From Pseudogulbenkiania subflava DSM 22618 (lineage in GTDB: Bacteria > Pseudomonadota > Gammaproteobacteria > Burkholderiales > Chromobacteriaceae), in NCBI RefSeq assembly GCF_900177275.1, contig NZ_FXAG01000025.1:1-64000 (forward strand): a DNA stretch of 64,000 bases, written 5' to 3'. Every line of letters begins with the position of its first letter. The stretch's first letter is position 1. Positions 49,600-60,441 of the stretch are shown piece after piece. Made by a program: the position numbers and the translations under genes. Below the pieces are notes generated by a model. It saw only the letters and a list, made by a program, of their open reading frames with translations. It ran no database searches and was not told the DNA's origin.

Positions 49600-51026
49600 A
49601 ACGCCTTTCCGCTCTCGTGTCTCTCGCCCTGCTGGGCGGGCTAACGGCCTGCACCACGGTCGGCCCGGATTATCGCGTGCCGGATAACGCCCTGGTGCGC
49701 GCGCCTTCGGCCAACGGCGCCTTCATCGGCGGCAACGGTGCTGGGGTGTCACTCGACCCGGTCCCCGCCGGCTGGTGGCGGCTCTACCGCGATCCGGTGC
49801 TGGACCAGTTGGTGAGCCAGGCGCTCGAAGCCAACACCAGCATCCGTATCGCTTCGGCCAACCTGCGCCGGGCCATGGCGGTGGTGACCGAGGTCGACGC
49901 CGAGCGTGGCCCGCACGCCGGTGTGACGCTGGCCGCCAAACGTGCGCGCGAGTCGGGTGAAACCTTCCTGCTGGAAGAAAAGCTACCGGTGTTGAACGAG
50001 GGCGATGCGGGCATCCAGATCGCCTACCAGATCGACCTGTTCGGCAAGCTGGCGCGCGCCGAAGAGTCCGCCCACGCCAGCGCCGAGGCCAGCGAAGCGG
50101 CGTTCGACCTGGCGCGCGTCTCGGTGGCGGCGGAAACCGTGCGTTCCTATGTGCAGATGTGCTCGGCGGGGCACGAACTGGCGGCCGCGCAGCATGTGCT
50201 GGACCTGCAGAACCGCAGCGTCGACGTCGCCCGCCGCCTCGCCGACGCCGGGCGCGGGCGCATCACCGACGTGCTGCGCGCGCGCTCCCAGGCCGATACG
50301 CTGCGCGCCACGCTGCCCCGTTTCCAGGCCGAAAAAGACGCCGCTCGTTACCGGCTGGCGGTGATGGTCGGCAAACCCCCGCAACAGCTGCAGGACACCC
50401 GGATCGACTGCCAGACCGAACCGCGCATCCAGCAGAGCATCCCGGTCGGCGACGGCGCCGCGCTGCTCAAGCGCCGCCCCGACGTACGCGAGGCCGAGCG
50501 CCAGCTCGCCGCCGCCACCGCCCGCATCGGGGTGGCCACCGCCGCGCTCTACCCCAGCATCATCATCGGCGCCTCGGCAGGGTATAGCGGCATTCTTGAG
50601 CACCTCGGGGAAGGGCGCACCGAACGCTTCGGCCTCGGCCCGCTGATCAGCTGGACGATACCCGACAGCGGCGCGCGCGCCCGGGTCAAGATCGCCAAGA
50701 CCGACGCCGAAGCCGCTCTGGCGCGCTTCGATGGTGTCGTGCTCAACGCCCTGCGCGAGACCGAAACCGCGCTGAGCTTCTACTCGCGCAACCTGCAGCG
50801 CCATGCCGACCTGCAGGCGGCACGCGACGAAGCCCGCGAAGCCGCCGAGCAGAACCGCCGCCTCTACCAAGCCGGGCGCGTGCCCTACCTGTCGAGCCTC
50901 GACGCCGAGCGCACCCTCGCCAACACCGAAGCCTCGCTGGCCAGCGCGGAGAGCCAGCTTGCCGTCGACCAGGTCAACCTGTTCCTGGCACTGGGCGGCG
51001 GCTGGGAGAGCGAGGCGAAGCAATGA
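49596..51026 (+). CDS. NodT/OprM-family outer-membrane efflux lipoprotein
   Basis: The 476-residue protein has a lipoprotein signal with lipobox LTAC (Cys about residue 20), then two OEP repeats of the TolC type, with VLRARSQADTLRATL and LSFYSRNLQRHADLQAARDE in the long helices. It starts with GTG 49596, overlapping the adaptor stop (GTGA). It is the channel of the FUSC pump and might also serve the adaptor-permease-ATPase exporter elsewhere in the window. Lengths and order match other FUSC operons. Confidence 0.93.
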   Translation: MKRLSALVSLALLGGLTACTTVGPDYRVPDNALVRAPSANGAFIGGNGAGVSLDPVPAGWWRLYRDPVLDQLVSQALEANTSIRIASANLRRAMAVVTEVDAERGPHAGVTLAAKRARESGETFLLEEKLPVLNEGDAGIQIAYQIDLFGKLARAEESAHASAEASEAAFDLARVSVAAETVRSYVQMCSAGHELAAAQHVLDLQNRSVDVARRLADAGRGRITDVLRARSQADTLRATLPRFQAEKDAARYRLAVMVGKPPQQLQDTRIDCQTEPRIQQSIPVGDGAALLKRRPDVREAERQLAAATARIGVATAALYPSIIIGASAGYSGILEHLGEGRTERFGLGPLISWTIPDSGARARVKIAKTDAEAALARFDGVVLNALRETETALSFYSRNLQRHADLQAARDEAREAAEQNRRLYQAGRVPYLSSLDAERTLANTEASLASAESQLAVDQVNLFLALGGGWESEAKQ

Positions 51027-51038
51027 CACTGGCCGTGG

Positions 51039-51330
51039 CTATTTCTCCTTGCCGACGACGGCCGTCGGGGAACTGGCCAGCAGTTCGTCGATGAACACCC
51101 GCAGCACGGCCGGCAGTGCTGCGCCGCGCCACGCGATGGCGGCAGATGGCCACTGCGAGCTGAAGCGGGCGGGATCGATCTGGCGCATCTCGCCGCTCTC
51201 GACCCGGCGGGCGACGTAATGGACCGGAAAAACCCACGTAGGCGCCGGACAGGATCAGGATGGCCTGCGCCTCGACGTTATCGACGGAGGATCGGGGAAA
51301 AGGTTGCACCACGCCGTCAGCCGGTGCTCT
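51039..51330 (-). pseudogene. LysR-family C-terminal remnant, frameshifted, abutting selC
   Basis: Minus-strand translation gives [19 protein letters not shown] in one frame and, after a shift at about 51225-51233, [18 protein letters not shown] ... FIDELLASSPTAVVGKEK and a TAG stop at 51041-51039. Together these read as the last 95 or so residues of a LysR substrate-binding domain, including the typical GxYVGFLPxHY turn where two bases seem missing. The DNA-binding half is gone; similarity fades within about 20 bases of the 3' end of tRNA-Sec. No start codon and no ribosome site. The remnant may be the scar of an event at the tRNA gene. Confidence 0.7.
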
Positions 51331-51345
51331 CGGCGGCAGGGCGCT

Positions 51346-51440
51346 TGGCGGAAGAGTAAGGGAGTCGAACCCTCCCGGGACCGCTGGCGGCCCCATCCGG
51401 ATTTGAAGTCCAGCCGCCCCACCGGGAGCGAGACTCTTCC
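51346..51440 (-). tRNA. selC: tRNA-Sec (UCA anticodon), selC
   Basis: The 95-base minus-strand gene folds as bacterial tRNA-Sec: acceptor arms GGAAGAG (51440-51434) and CTCTTCC (51356-51350), a discriminator G and an encoded CCA (51348-51346). It has the long variable arm (GGGGCCGCC-AGCGGTCCCGGG region), the T-loop GGTTCGA and a TCA anticodon at 51406-51404 within GGACTTCAAATCC. It reads almost identically to E. coli selC over most of its length. It decodes UGA as selenocysteine with SelA and SelB, encoded just upstream on the same strand. Confidence 0.97.
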
Positions 51441-51535
51441 AATATGGTGACAAACAGGTGGCGCGGGCAGCCCACTGCAACCGTGCGTCATTATATGCAC
51501 CCGCTAGCGGTCGATAAAGTGCGCGATGGCTCGGC

Positions 51536-53431
51536 TCATGACTCGAACAGGGTCGCGTCGCGCAGCCAGTGGCGGTTGCCTAACCGCCGGGTGAAGCCGC
51601 AGCGGTCGAAAAACTCGAGAATCTGGATGGCGAGCTTGCGCCCCAGTCCCAGCGCGTCGCGCAGGCCGGACGCCTCGACGAAGCCATGCTCCCCGGCCAG
51701 CCGGCGCACCGTGGCGGCGATCTGGCGCATGCGTTCCTGGGCGAAATAGCGGTCGCTGACAACAGCGACCGTCAGCCCTTGGCGCGCGGCTTTTTTCAGC
51801 AGGGCACGCACCACGCTCTCGTCCTCGCCCAGTTCCTGGGCCACGTCGCGCACCCAGCCACCCTCGTCCCGCTGCAGCAGCACGACCGCGCGCGTCCACA
51901 GTTCTTCCTCCTCGGCGTTGAAGCTGACGCGGTGCTCCGGCAGGTGCAGCCAGCCACGCGCATTGAGAATGCCGCCGCTGCCGATCAGTTCGCCAATAGC
52001 CTGGTCGGCGGCATCGGTCGGCTCTTTCGGTAGCGAAATGCGGCGCAGGGCACTGCGCGCCACGCCGATCTCGTCGGGATGGCTGGCGTGGCGTTCGGCC
52101 AACGTGGCCAGCAGGGTGGTCTGCAGGCTTTCCCAGCGCGCGGGGGTATAGAGCCAACCTTCGTTGCCGCCGACCCGCTTCAGGGGATGCGCGTCGAGCA
52201 GTCCGCCCAGTTGGCCATCACCCAGTTGGCGCGCCCAGGCGAAGGCGGGCCGCGAGACCGGCTGCCAACGGCTGGCAAGGTCGAGCACCGCCCGATCGTC
52301 AGCGATAAAACGGGCCAGCTCGGCGAGATAAGCGAGCCGTGCCGGCGCACGTTTGCCACGTGCCGGTGGGGTGATCTCCAGCACGCGCGCCGAGGCGAGT
52401 GTCGATTGCGCCGAGGCGTCGCGCACGATCAGCCGGTCGTTGTCGGCCAGGTGCAAGGCACCATCGAATACCAGTTCGGCAAGGCCGCATTGGCCGGCGT
52501 CCAGCCGCGGCGGATCGAGCAGCGCCAGGCGGCCGGTGATGTGGCTGGCGGCATGGTGCAGATGCACCGCTTGCCAGTGCGCGAGGGGGCGCTTCAGCGC
52601 CAGGTCGGCCTGCAAGTGCACCGTGACGCGTGAACTCGGTTCGGGTGGTTCGAGCGCCAGCAGCCAGTCGCCGCGCGCGACGTCATCGCAAGCGAGGTCG
52701 CCGCTCAGATTGAGCGCCAGGCGCTGATGCGCCTCGCCTTGCTCGGCCGCCTGGTTCTGGGCGTGGATGCCGCGCACACGCACGGGCTTGCTGACCCCGG
52801 TCAGCCAGAGCGTGTCGCCCACCCGGACTTGGCCGGCCAATGCCGTGCCGGTCACCACCAGACCCGCACCCCGCACCGTGAAACGGCGGTCGATGGCGAG
52901 ACGGAAGCGCCGGGCACGCGCCTCGGTCGGCGGGGCGGGCAGTTGCTGCAAGTGGCTGGCGAGCGCATCCAGCCCGGCCCCGCTCTTGCTGGAGACCGCC
53001 CACACGGAGCTGCCGGCAAACCGGGTCGGCGCCAGCAGGGCGGCAACAGCGCCGGCCACGGACGCGACACGTTCCGGCGCCACCAGGTCGCACTTGGTCA
53101 GCGCGATGCTGGCCGCCGGAATGTCCAGCAGGTGGAGGATGGCCAGATGCTCGACGGTTTGCGGCATGATGCCGTCGTCGGCGGCGATCACCAGCAGCGC
53201 GTGATCGATGCCGCCCACACCGGCCAGCATGTTGGCGAGAAAATGTTCGTGACCGGGAACGTCGATGAAGCCGAGCCTCCGCCCGTCCGGCAAGGCCAGG
53301 TAGGCGTAACCGAGATCGATGGTCATGCCACGCCGCTTTTCTTCCGGCAGCCGGTCGGCGTCGGTGCCGGTCAGGCGGGCGATCAGGGAGGTTTTGCCGT
53401 GGTCGACATGGCCGGCGGTGCCGATGATCAT
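51536..53431 (-). CDS. selB: Selenocysteine-specific elongation factor SelB
   Basis: The 631-residue GTPase has G1 GHVDHGKTS (7-15), G2/G3 parts [12 protein letters not shown] and [10 protein letters not shown]4 TKCDL, then EF-Tu-like domains II and III and C-terminal winged-helix repeats that bind the SECIS hairpin (about 430-630). It carries Sec-tRNA to UGA codons in fdnG. The ATG at 53431 overlaps the selA stop. The selC gene lies 95 bases after its stop. Intact and of family length. Confidence 0.96.
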   Translation of the reverse strand: MIIGTAGHVDHGKTSLIARLTGTDADRLPEEKRRGMTIDLGYAYLALPDGRRLGFIDVPGHEHFLANMLAGVGGIDHALLVIAADDGIMPQTVEHLAILHLLDIPAASIALTKCDLVAPERVASVAGAVAALLAPTRFAGSSVWAVSSKSGAGLDALASHLQQLPAPPTEARARRFRLAIDRRFTVRGAGLVVTGTALAGQVRVGDTLWLTGVSKPVRVRGIHAQNQAAEQGEAHQRLALNLSGDLACDDVARGDWLLALEPPEPSSRVTVHLQADLALKRPLAHWQAVHLHHAASHITGRLALLDPPRLDAGQCGLAELVFDGALHLADNDRLIVRDASAQSTLASARVLEITPPARGKRAPARLAYLAELARFIADDRAVLDLASRWQPVSRPAFAWARQLGDGQLGGLLDAHPLKRVGGNEGWLYTPARWESLQTTLLATLAERHASHPDEIGVARSALRRISLPKEPTDAADQAIGELIGSGGILNARGWLHLPEHRVSFNAEEEELWTRAVVLLQRDEGGWVRDVAQELGEDESVVRALLKKAARQGLTVAVVSDRYFAQERMRQIAATVRRLAGEHGFVEASGLRDALGLGRKLAIQILEFFDRCGFTRRLGNRHWLRDATLFES

Positions 53432-54852
53432 GAGTGCGTCTCCGGCCCGGCAAACGGCAACTGGGCGAGGTTGGCCATCAGGCCGGCCTCATCCTCCAGG
53501 CAGCGCAGATCAAGCCACAGCCGGCCATCCTGCACCCGGCCGATCACGGGCCTCGGCAGCGCGCGCAAGGCACGGGACAGACTGTCGAGGGTGCTGCCAC
53601 GGCCATCGCGCGGGCTCAGCGTGATCGCCCAGCTCGGCAGCCTGTCCACCGGCAAGGAACCGCTGCCGATCTGCGACAGGCAGGGCTCGCTGCCCACCAC
53701 GAATGCCTCGTCGAGAAGCGGGCGCAACGCGGGGCAGAGGCGTTCGGCCTGCTGTTGCATCGCCTGCTGCGGTCGCGTCAACAGGCGCAGCGTCGGCAGC
53801 GCCTGGGGCAGGTTTTCCGGCTCGAGATAGAGCCGCAAGGTGGCCTCGAGCGCGGCCAGCGTCATTTTGTCACAGCGCAGCGCCCGTTTCAGCGGGTGCT
53901 TCTGGATACGGGCGATCCACGCCGCATCGCCGATGATCAGCCCGGCCTGCGGGCCGCCGAGCAGCTTGTCGCCGGAAAAACTGACCAGATTCACGCCGGC
54001 GGCGATCATCTGCTGCGGCATCGGCTCGGCCGGCAACCCCAGCCGCGTCATGTCGGCCAGCGCACCGCTGCCAAGATCGGTGACCAAAGGCACGCCGCGC
54101 GCGGCAGCGAGCCGGGCCAGTTCCGCCTCGCTCACGCTGTGAGTGAAGCCCTCGATGGCGTAGTTGCTGGTATGGACCTTCATCAGCAGCGCGGTATCGG
54201 GGCCGATGGCCTCGGCGTAGTCGCGCAGGTGGGTGCGGTTGGTGGCGCCGACTTCCACCAGGCGGCATCCCGCCTGGCGCATCACGTCCGGCATGCGAAA
54301 CGCGCCGCCGATTTCCACCAGCTCGCCCCGCGACACGATCACCTCGCGCCCGGCCGCCATGGTGCTCAGCATGATCAGCACCGCCGCCGCGTTGTTGTTG
54401 ACCACGCAGGCCGCCTCGGCGCCGGTCAGCTCGCGCAAGAGTTCGCTGACGGCCTGGTCGCGATGCCCACGGCCGGCCCCGTCCAGATCGTATTCGAGCG
54501 CCACCGGCGCGCGCATCGCCTGCATGACCGCCGCCACGGCGGCCTCGGGCAGCTGCGCGCGCCCCAGGTTGGTATGCAACACGGTGCCCGTGAGGTTGAA
54601 GACGGGGCGCATCTGCAGTTGCTGCCGTTCGGCCAACTCGTGGCGTACCACGTTGAGTAGCGGGGCCTCGTCGCTTGCCCAGACGGGCAGGCTGCCATGC
54701 TCACGGATGTGACGGCGCGCCATGTCCAGTCGCTGGCGCAGTGCGCGCAACACGGCTTCACGGCCGTGGCGCTGCAGCGCGTCGGCCAGGCCGGGCTGCA
54801 GGAGCAGCTTGTCGATGGAAGGGAGTCGGCTGTACAGGGTCTGGCTGTCCAT
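53428..54852 (-). CDS. selA: L-seryl-tRNA(Sec) selenium transferase SelA
   Basis: The 474-residue PLP enzyme converts Ser-tRNA-Sec to Sec-tRNA using selenophosphate. The PLP lysine is Lys296 in [14 protein letters not shown]-terminal [13 protein letters not shown] and [17 protein letters not shown] are characteristic. Its partner SelD (selenophosphate synthetase) is not in this window. It is separated from fdhE by a minus-strand terminator, so selAB probably has its own promoter or depends on read-through. SelB overlaps its stop. Confidence 0.96.
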   Translation of the reverse strand: MDSQTLYSRLPSIDKLLLQPGLADALQRHGREAVLRALRQRLDMARRHIREHGSLPVWASDEAPLLNVVRHELAERQQLQMRPVFNLTGTVLHTNLGRAQLPEAAVAAVMQAMRAPVALEYDLDGAGRGHRDQAVSELLRELTGAEAACVVNNNAAAVLIMLSTMAAGREVIVSRGELVEIGGAFRMPDVMRQAGCRLVEVGATNRTHLRDYAEAIGPDTALLMKVHTSNYAIEGFTHSVSEAELARLAAARGVPLVTDLGSGALADMTRLGLPAEPMPQQMIAAGVNLVSFSGDKLLGGPQAGLIIGDAAWIARIQKHPLKRALRCDKMTLAALEATLRLYLEPENLPQALPTLRLLTRPQQAMQQQAERLCPALRPLLDEAFVVGSEPCLSQIGSGSLPVDRLPSWAITLSPRDGRGSTLDSLSRALRALPRPVIGRVQDGRLWLDLRCLEDEAGLMANLAQLPFAGPETHS

Positions 54853-54904
54853 GATGGCCTTCGCAGGGTTTCCGACCAGGGAGAGGAATAATTGATGATG
54901 ACAT

Positions 54905-54940
54905 AAAAAAGGGGGCCGGGCGCAAGCCCGCCGCCCCCTC
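54905..54940 (-). terminator. Rho-independent terminator between fdhE and selA
   Basis: On the minus strand AGGGGGC-GGCGGGC pairs with GCCCG-GCCCCCT around TTGC (one bulge), followed by TTTTTT (A-run at 54905-54910). It lies eight bases after the fdhE stop codon and would end the fdn transcript. Confidence 0.8.
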
Positions 54941-54947
54941 GAGACGG

Positions 54948-55871
54948 TTACTGCACGAACAGGAAGGGGTTCTGCCCGGAGCTGGCGAAACCCTGCTCTT
55001 CGACATGCCAGTCCAGCGCCAGGCTGGCCAGGTCATCGGCCACCGGCTCGACGGCGACATCCTTATCCTGATACAGCACCTTCAGGTAGCTGTGACAGTC
55101 GCCGCAGCTTTCCGCCTTCACCGCCGCCTCCACGCTGTCGAGCGACCAGTAGCCGAGATCACGGCTGGACGAGCAGCAGCTGCACTGCGCCCGCACCACG
55201 TGCCATTCACTCTCGCACAAGCTGCAATGCAAATAGCGGTGGCCGGGTTCGGCGCCAAGACGGACGACGCTCGCCACCGGCGGCGCGGCGCAGACCGGGC
55301 ACACACTGCGGTCGGCGCCGGGGTCGGCCTGCAGCCGGCCATCGATTGCCGCGGCAAGCTGGCTCCAGTTGAGCGACAGCGCCGCCCACAGGAAGGGCGC
55401 AACGGCCACGCCGCCCGCCGCACTGTCGCCGGCCAGCAGCGCACTCGCCCAGGCCTCGCGCTCGCTGCGACTGGCCTGGGCGAGCCGGTTCACGGCCGCC
55501 TGCAAGGCCTCCGGCAAGGGTTTGCAGGCGATGGTGGACAGCAGCGCGTCAAGGTCGTCCTGCCACGGCAGGCGGCCCCGCCACCCGGCCGGGGCCAGTG
55601 GCGGCATGCCGTGCTCGGCGCAGCGGCTTACCAATCCGGCCAGCTCCTCGGGCGGCGTCAGCGGCCGCGCGGCCAGCCGCCGCGCCTGGGCCGTCACCAG
55701 GTCGGCCGCAAAGCCCAGGTAGTCGGCCATCGGGTGATGAGCCGACAACGCCCGGAGCCTTGCCGCCCTGGCCGCGTACAGCGTGGCCGGGTGGGGCTGT
55801 AGCCAGTTCGGCGCCGGGCTGGGCTCGACACCGGCTTCCAGCCTGTCGATCGGTACGATACGAATATTCAC
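54948..55871 (-). CDS. fdhE: Formate dehydrogenase accessory protein FdhE
   Basis: The 307-residue cytoplasmic protein is needed for active formate dehydrogenase and binds iron through rubredoxin-like CxxC pairs. Four are visible: [24 protein letters not shown] and CGDCHSYL. It starts at GTG 55871, overlapping the fdnI stop (GTGA), and is translated as the last gene of the fdn operon. Length and motif order are those of FdhE. Confidence 0.94.
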   Translation of the reverse strand: MNIRIVPIDRLEAGVEPSPAPNWLQPHPATLYAARAARLRALSAHHPMADYLGFAADLVTAQARRLAARPLTPPEELAGLVSRCAEHGMPPLAPAGWRGRLPWQDDLDALLSTIACKPLPEALQAAVNRLAQASRSEREAWASALLAGDSAAGGVAVAPFLWAALSLNWSQLAAAIDGRLQADPGADRSVCPVCAAPPVASVVRLGAEPGHRYLHCSLCESEWHVVRAQCSCCSSSRDLGYWSLDSVEAAVKAESCGDCHSYLKVLYQDKDVAVEPVADDLASLALDWHVEEQGFASSGQNPFLFVQ

Positions 55872-56506
55872 CTAGGCTCCTTTGCACCCGATTGGCCGGT
55901 CATTTCGCGGAACCAGCGCGGATGATGCTTCTTCGCCCAGCCGTAGGTCACCACCCCCTCGACCATGGCCCGGATCGTGCCCTTCACCCAGATCGCCGCG
56001 TAGATGTGGATGATGATGCCGGAGATAAGCAGCACCGCGGCCACCGCATGCGTCAACAGCGCTACCCGGATCAGCGGGATCGGGAACGACGGCGAGAAGT
56101 ACGGCCGCCAGATCACGATGCCCGACGTCAGCAGGGCCAGCAGGCACACGCACATCAGCCAGAACAGGCCTTTTTGCCCGCCGTTGTACTTGCCGGTATC
56201 GCCCACCTCGTGCCCCCGCAGCACGCTGCCCACCGACTTCATCCACTTGATGTCCTCGGCGTTGATCAGGTTATGGTGCCAATAACGGAAAAACTGCCTC
56301 AAAAACCCCACGAACATCAGCACCCCGACGAACGGGTGGACGATACGCGCCAGTTGCGGCGTGCCGAAGATGCCGGTGAGCCAGAAGAAGGCGGGGTAGA
56401 ACAAAGCCAGTCCCGACAAGGCCAGCAGCACGAAGCACAGGGCCACGAGCCAGTGGTTGATCCGCTCCGCGGCGTTGTAGCGCACGATCAGCTTTTCGCG
56501 GCTCAT
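55868..56506 (-). CDS. fdnI: Formate dehydrogenase-N cytochrome b556 subunit (gamma)
   Basis: The 212-residue inner-membrane subunit has four hydrophobic helices and conserved His residues for two b hemes (for example [13 protein letters not shown] near residue 17 and [20 protein letters not shown]). It passes electrons from FdnH to quinone. The ATG overlaps the fdnH stop. Matches FdnI/FdoI in length and order. Confidence 0.94.
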   Translation of the reverse strand: MSREKLIVRYNAAERINHWLVALCFVLLALSGLALFYPAFFWLTGIFGTPQLARIVHPFVGVLMFVGFLRQFFRYWHHNLINAEDIKWMKSVGSVLRGHEVGDTGKYNGGQKGLFWLMCVCLLALLTSGIVIWRPYFSPSFPIPLIRVALLTHAVAAVLLISGIIIHIYAAIWVKGTIRAMVEGVVTYGWAKKHHPRWFREMTGQSGAKEPR

Positions 56507-57378
56507 GCTTGATCCTCCTCATCATCGTCATCCGGCCGGTTCGGCCCGACCCCGATGTAGTGCAGGAACCCGAACAGCCCGGCGGCGGCGAAGCCAATCG
56601 TGGCCAGCGGCTTGAGCAGGCCTTTCCATAGCTTGACCACGGGGCTGATGGTGGGGTTCTTGCGTAGACCGGAGTAGAGGCCGGGCCTGTCGGCATGATG
56701 CAGCACGTACATCACGTGCGTCCCGCCCACGCCGGGCGGGTCGTACAGGCCGGCATTCGGAAAGCCGCGCGATTTCAGGTCCTCGACACGCTCGCCCGCG
56801 AAGGCGGTCATGTCTTCCTTGCTGCCGAAGCGGATCGCGCCGGTCGGGCAGGTTTTCACGCAGGCGGGTTCCTGGCCCACCATGACGCGGTCGGAGCACA
56901 AGGTGCACTTGTAGACCTTGTTGTCTTTCTGGCTGAGGCGCGGTATGTCAAACGGGCAGCCGGAGATGCAATAGCCGCAGCCGATGCAATACTCCGACTG
57001 GAAGTCGACGATACCGTTGGCGTACTGGATGATCGCGCCCGGCGACGGGCACGCCTTCAGGCAGCCCGGATCGGCGCAGTGCATGCAGCCGTCCTTGCGG
57101 ATCAGCCATTCGAGCTTGCCGTTTTCCTCCACCTCGTTGTAGCGCATCACGGTCCAGCTCTGCGCCGACAGGTCGGCCGGGTTGTCGTAGACACCGACGT
57201 TGCTGCCGATCTCGTCGCGCAAGTCGTTCCATTCCGCGCACGCCACCTGGCAGGCCTTGCAGCCGATGCAGGTGGTGACGTCGATCAGCTTGGCGACCTC
57301 GATCTTGTGCTCCCTGGCCACCGGGGGCTGGGTAGGAGAAGCCGACCGGCGCAGGATATCTTGCGATTGCAGTGCCAT
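56503..57378 (-). CDS. fdnH: Formate dehydrogenase-N iron-sulfur subunit (beta)
   Basis: The 291-residue protein has four 4Fe-4S binding sets: [37 protein letters not shown] and CTLCSDRV ... ACVKTCP, followed by a single C-terminal membrane helix (about 250-275) that anchors it facing the periplasm. It relays electrons from FdnG to FdnI. It starts nine bases after the fdnG stop codon with GGAG upstream. Confidence 0.95.
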   Translation of the reverse strand: MALQSQDILRRSASPTQPPVAREHKIEVAKLIDVTTCIGCKACQVACAEWNDLRDEIGSNVGVYDNPADLSAQSWTVMRYNEVEENGKLEWLIRKDGCMHCADPGCLKACPSPGAIIQYANGIVDFQSEYCIGCGYCISGCPFDIPRLSQKDNKVYKCTLCSDRVMVGQEPACVKTCPTGAIRFGSKEDMTAFAGERVEDLKSRGFPNAGLYDPPGVGGTHVMYVLHHADRPGLYSGLRKNPTISPVVKLWKGLLKPLATIGFAAAGLFGFLHYIGVGPNRPDDDDEEDQA

Positions 57379-57387
57379 GTCTGCTCC

Positions 57388-60300
57388 TTAAAGCTTTTCC
57401 ACGTTGACGAGGAAGGACTTGAACTCCGGCGTCTGGGTATTGGCGTCCCCGACGAACGGCGTGAGGGTATTGGCGATGAAGCCTTTCTTCGCCACGCCCT
57501 CGTAGCCCCAGTGGATCGGAATCCCCACGTGGTGCACCGTCTTGCCGTCCACCGTGAGCGGCTTGATGCGCTTGGTCACCACCGCCTTGGCCTTGATGTA
57601 GCCGCGCTTGGACGACACTTTGACCATGTCGCCGTGGTTGATGCCTTTCTCCTTGGCCAGCGCCTCACCGATTTCAACGAACTGTTCCGGCTGCAGGATG
57701 GCATTGAGCCGCACGTTCTTGGTCCAGTAGTGGAAGTGTTCTGTCAGCCGGTAGGTGGTGGCGGCGTAGGGGTAGGCATCGGCCTTGCCCATGTCGGCCA
57801 GATCGCCCTTGAACACGCGCGCCGCCGGATTCGACACCACCTTCGGGTGCAGCGGGTTGGTGCCGATCGGGCTCTCGAACGGTTCGTAGTGCTCGGGGAA
57901 CGGGCCTTCCGCCATCTTGTCGAGCGCGAACAGCCGCCCCAGGCCTTCGGCCTGCATGATGAACGGCGCCATGGCACTGCCCGGCGGCTCGTCGAGCTTG
58001 TAGTCCGGTACGTCGCTGCCGACCCATTTCTCGCCGTTCCACTTGATGAGCTGGCGGGCGGGGTCCCACGGCGTGCCGTCCGGCCGGGCCGAGGCACGGT
58101 TGTACAGGATGCGGCGGTTGGCCGGCCATGCCCAGGCCCAGGCCGGGGTATTGCCGAAGCCGGTATCGGTGTTGTCGCGCCGCGCCATCTGGTTGCCCGC
58201 CTGGGTCCAGCTGCCGGTGAAAATCCAGCAACCGCTCGAGGTGGAGCCGTCCGCCTGCAGCAGGGCGAAGCCGGGCAGCAGCTCGCCCTTCCTGGCCAGG
58301 AACTTGCCCGGTTCCTTCGGGTCGGGGAGGTCGGCCAGCGCCTTGCCGTTCATTTCCTTGGCCAGTTCTTCCGGCTTGGGCTCCATCGGGTTGGCATAGG
58401 CCCACGACAGCTTCATGATCGGTTCGGGGTAGGCGCCGCCTTCCTTCGCGTACAGGGCTTTGAGCTTGACGAAGATGCCGGCCAGTATCTCGACGTCGGC
58501 GATCGCCTCGCCAGGCGCATCGGCGCCTTTCCAGTGCCATTGCAGCCATCGCCCGGAGTTGATGATGGCGCCGTCCTCTTCGGCAAAGCAGGTGGTGGGC
58601 AGGCGGAACACTTCGGTCTGAATCTGTTCCGTCTTCACGTCGTTCTGCTCGCCGTGGTTCTTCCAGAAGGTTGAGGTGTCGGTAACCAGAGGGTCGATGA
58701 TCACCAGGAACTTGAGCTGCGACAGCGAGGCCACGATCTTGTTCTTGTTGGGGAACGAGGCCACCGGGTTGAAGCCCTGGCAGAGGTAGCCGTTGACCTT
58801 GCCCTGGCTCATCATCTCGAAGTACTGCAGTACGTCGTAACCCTTGTCCCACTTGGGCAGCCAGTCGTAGCCCCAGTTGTTGTCGCTGCTGGCGTTGTCG
58901 CCCCAGAACGACTTCATCAGGCTGACGAAGAACTTGGGATAGTTCTGCCAGTAGTTCATCTGCCCGTCGGCCAGCGGCTTGCTGGTGTACTTGGCCAGAT
59001 GCGCAGCCAGATCCGTCTCTTTTTCCGACGGTAGCGTCAGGTAGCCGGGGAGGCTGGTCGAGAGCAGGCCGATATCGGTCAGGCCCTGGATGTTGGAGTG
59101 ACCGCGCAGCGCGTTGACGCCGCCACCGACCATGCCCATGTTGCCGAGCAGCAGCTGGACCATCGCCATGGTGCGGATGTTCTGCGAGCCGATCGAATGC
59201 TGGGTCCAGCCCAGGGCGTAGAGGAACGACGTGGTGCGATCCGGCGCGGCGGTGCCGGCCAGGTGCTCGCACACCATCAGGAAGGTTTCCTTGGGCGTGC
59301 CGCAGATGCGCTCGACCATCTCCGGCGTATAGCGCGCCACGTGTGCCTTCAGCAGGTTCAACACGCAGCGCGGGTCCTGCAGCGTGTCGTCGCGCCGGGC
59401 GAAGCCCTGGTCGTCGAGCTGATAGCTCCAGGTCGCCTTGTCGTACTTGCGCGTGGCCTCGTCGTAGCCGCTGAACAGCCCCTCCGAGAACTGGAAGTCC
59501 GGGTTCACTAGCAGCGCGGCATTGGTGTAGGCGAGGGTGTATTCCTTGTTGTACTTGCCGGTTTGCAGCAGGTAGCGGATCACGCCGGAGAGGAAGGCGA
59601 TGTCCGTTCCGGTACGGATCGGCGCGTAGTGGTCGGCCACCGACGCCGTGCGGGTAAAGCGCGGATCGATGACGATCAGCTTGGCCTTGTTGCGGGTCTT
59701 GGCTTCGATCACCCAGCGGAAGCCGACCGGGTGGGCCTCGGCGGAATTGCCGCCCATCACCACGATAATATTGGCGTTCCTGATGTCGACCCAGTGATTG
59801 GTCATGGCACCGCGACCGAATGTTGGGGCAAGACTTGCCACCGTCGGTCCGTGTCAGACACGCGCCTGGTTGTCGACTGCCAGCATCCCCAGGCTGCGTA
59901 CGAATTTCTGCGAGAGCCAGCCGGTTTCGTTACTCGAGGCCGAGGCACACAGCATGCCGGTGGTCAGCCAACGGTTGACCGTGACGCCGTCGGCATTTTT
60001 CTCGACGAAGTGGGCATCGCGGTCCTGCTTCATATGGCGCGCGATGCGTTCGAACGCTTCTTCCCACGAAATCCGTTTCCATTCCTTGCCGCCGGGCTCG
60101 CGCACTTCCGGGTGCTTGAGGCGGTTTTCGCTATGCACGAAATCGACCAGGCCGGCCCCCTTCGGGCAGAGCGCGCCGCGGTTGACCGGGTGGTCCGGGT
60201 CGCCTTCGATGTGGAAGATGGTGGATTTGGCGTTCTTGGCGCCGTCGCCTAGGCTGTACATCAGGATGCCGCAGCCAACCGAGCAGTACGGACAAGTGTT

Positions 60301-60441
60301 GCGGGTTTCCGTGGCACGCAGCAGCTTGTAGCTTCGGACATCCGCCAGCGCGTTCTGCGGCAACATGCCGAGCATCGCGAGGGTCGAAGTGGCCAATCCT
60401 CCCGCGCTCAGCTTGAAGAATTGCCTTCTGGTGACTTGCAT
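57388..60441 (-). CDS. fdnG: Formate dehydrogenase-N catalytic subunit with selenocysteine (alpha)
   Basis: One 1017-residue selenoprotein, split by an in-frame TGA (59856-59854) that encodes Sec at residue 196, the position of Sec in E. coli FdnG. The flanks NQARV-Sec-HGPTVASLAPTFGRG show the family sequence continues through it, so this is not a broken gene. N-terminus: twin-arginine signal TRRQFFKLSAGG; 4Fe-4S ligands Cys50, Cys53, Cys57 and Cys92 (NTCPYCSVGCG ... LCPKG). The rest is a molybdopterin oxidoreductase fold that oxidises formate to CO2 in the periplasm. Start 60441 has AAGGGAGA upstream. Without Sec decoding, annotation would report two pieces (57388-59841 and 59854-60516). Confidence 0.96.
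59813..59856 (-). promoter_or_regulatory. SECIS-like hairpin directly after the Sec codon
   Basis: Beginning at the TGA, the mRNA can form an outer stem CGAC/GTCG (59846-59843 with 59816-59813) and an apical stem GGCA/TGCC closing loop AGUCU (near 59839-59827). This is the place and form of bacterial SECIS elements bound by SelB. The DNA is close to that of the E. coli fdnG SECIS as I remember it. Confidence 0.75.

Noticed and set aside
50974-51480. 168-residue gene spanning selC
   Set aside because: It runs through a tRNA gene and a frameshifted LysR remnant; not a real gene.
51027-51535. Integrase or att-bounded island at selC
   Set aside because: No integrase and no repeated tRNA 3' end found inside the window; only the LysR remnant is supported.
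57388-59841. Separate gene or degraded fdnG starting after a stop codon
   Set aside because: The stop is TGA at codon 196 with perfect family sequence on both sides, and selA, selB and selC are adjacent; it is one selenoprotein gene.
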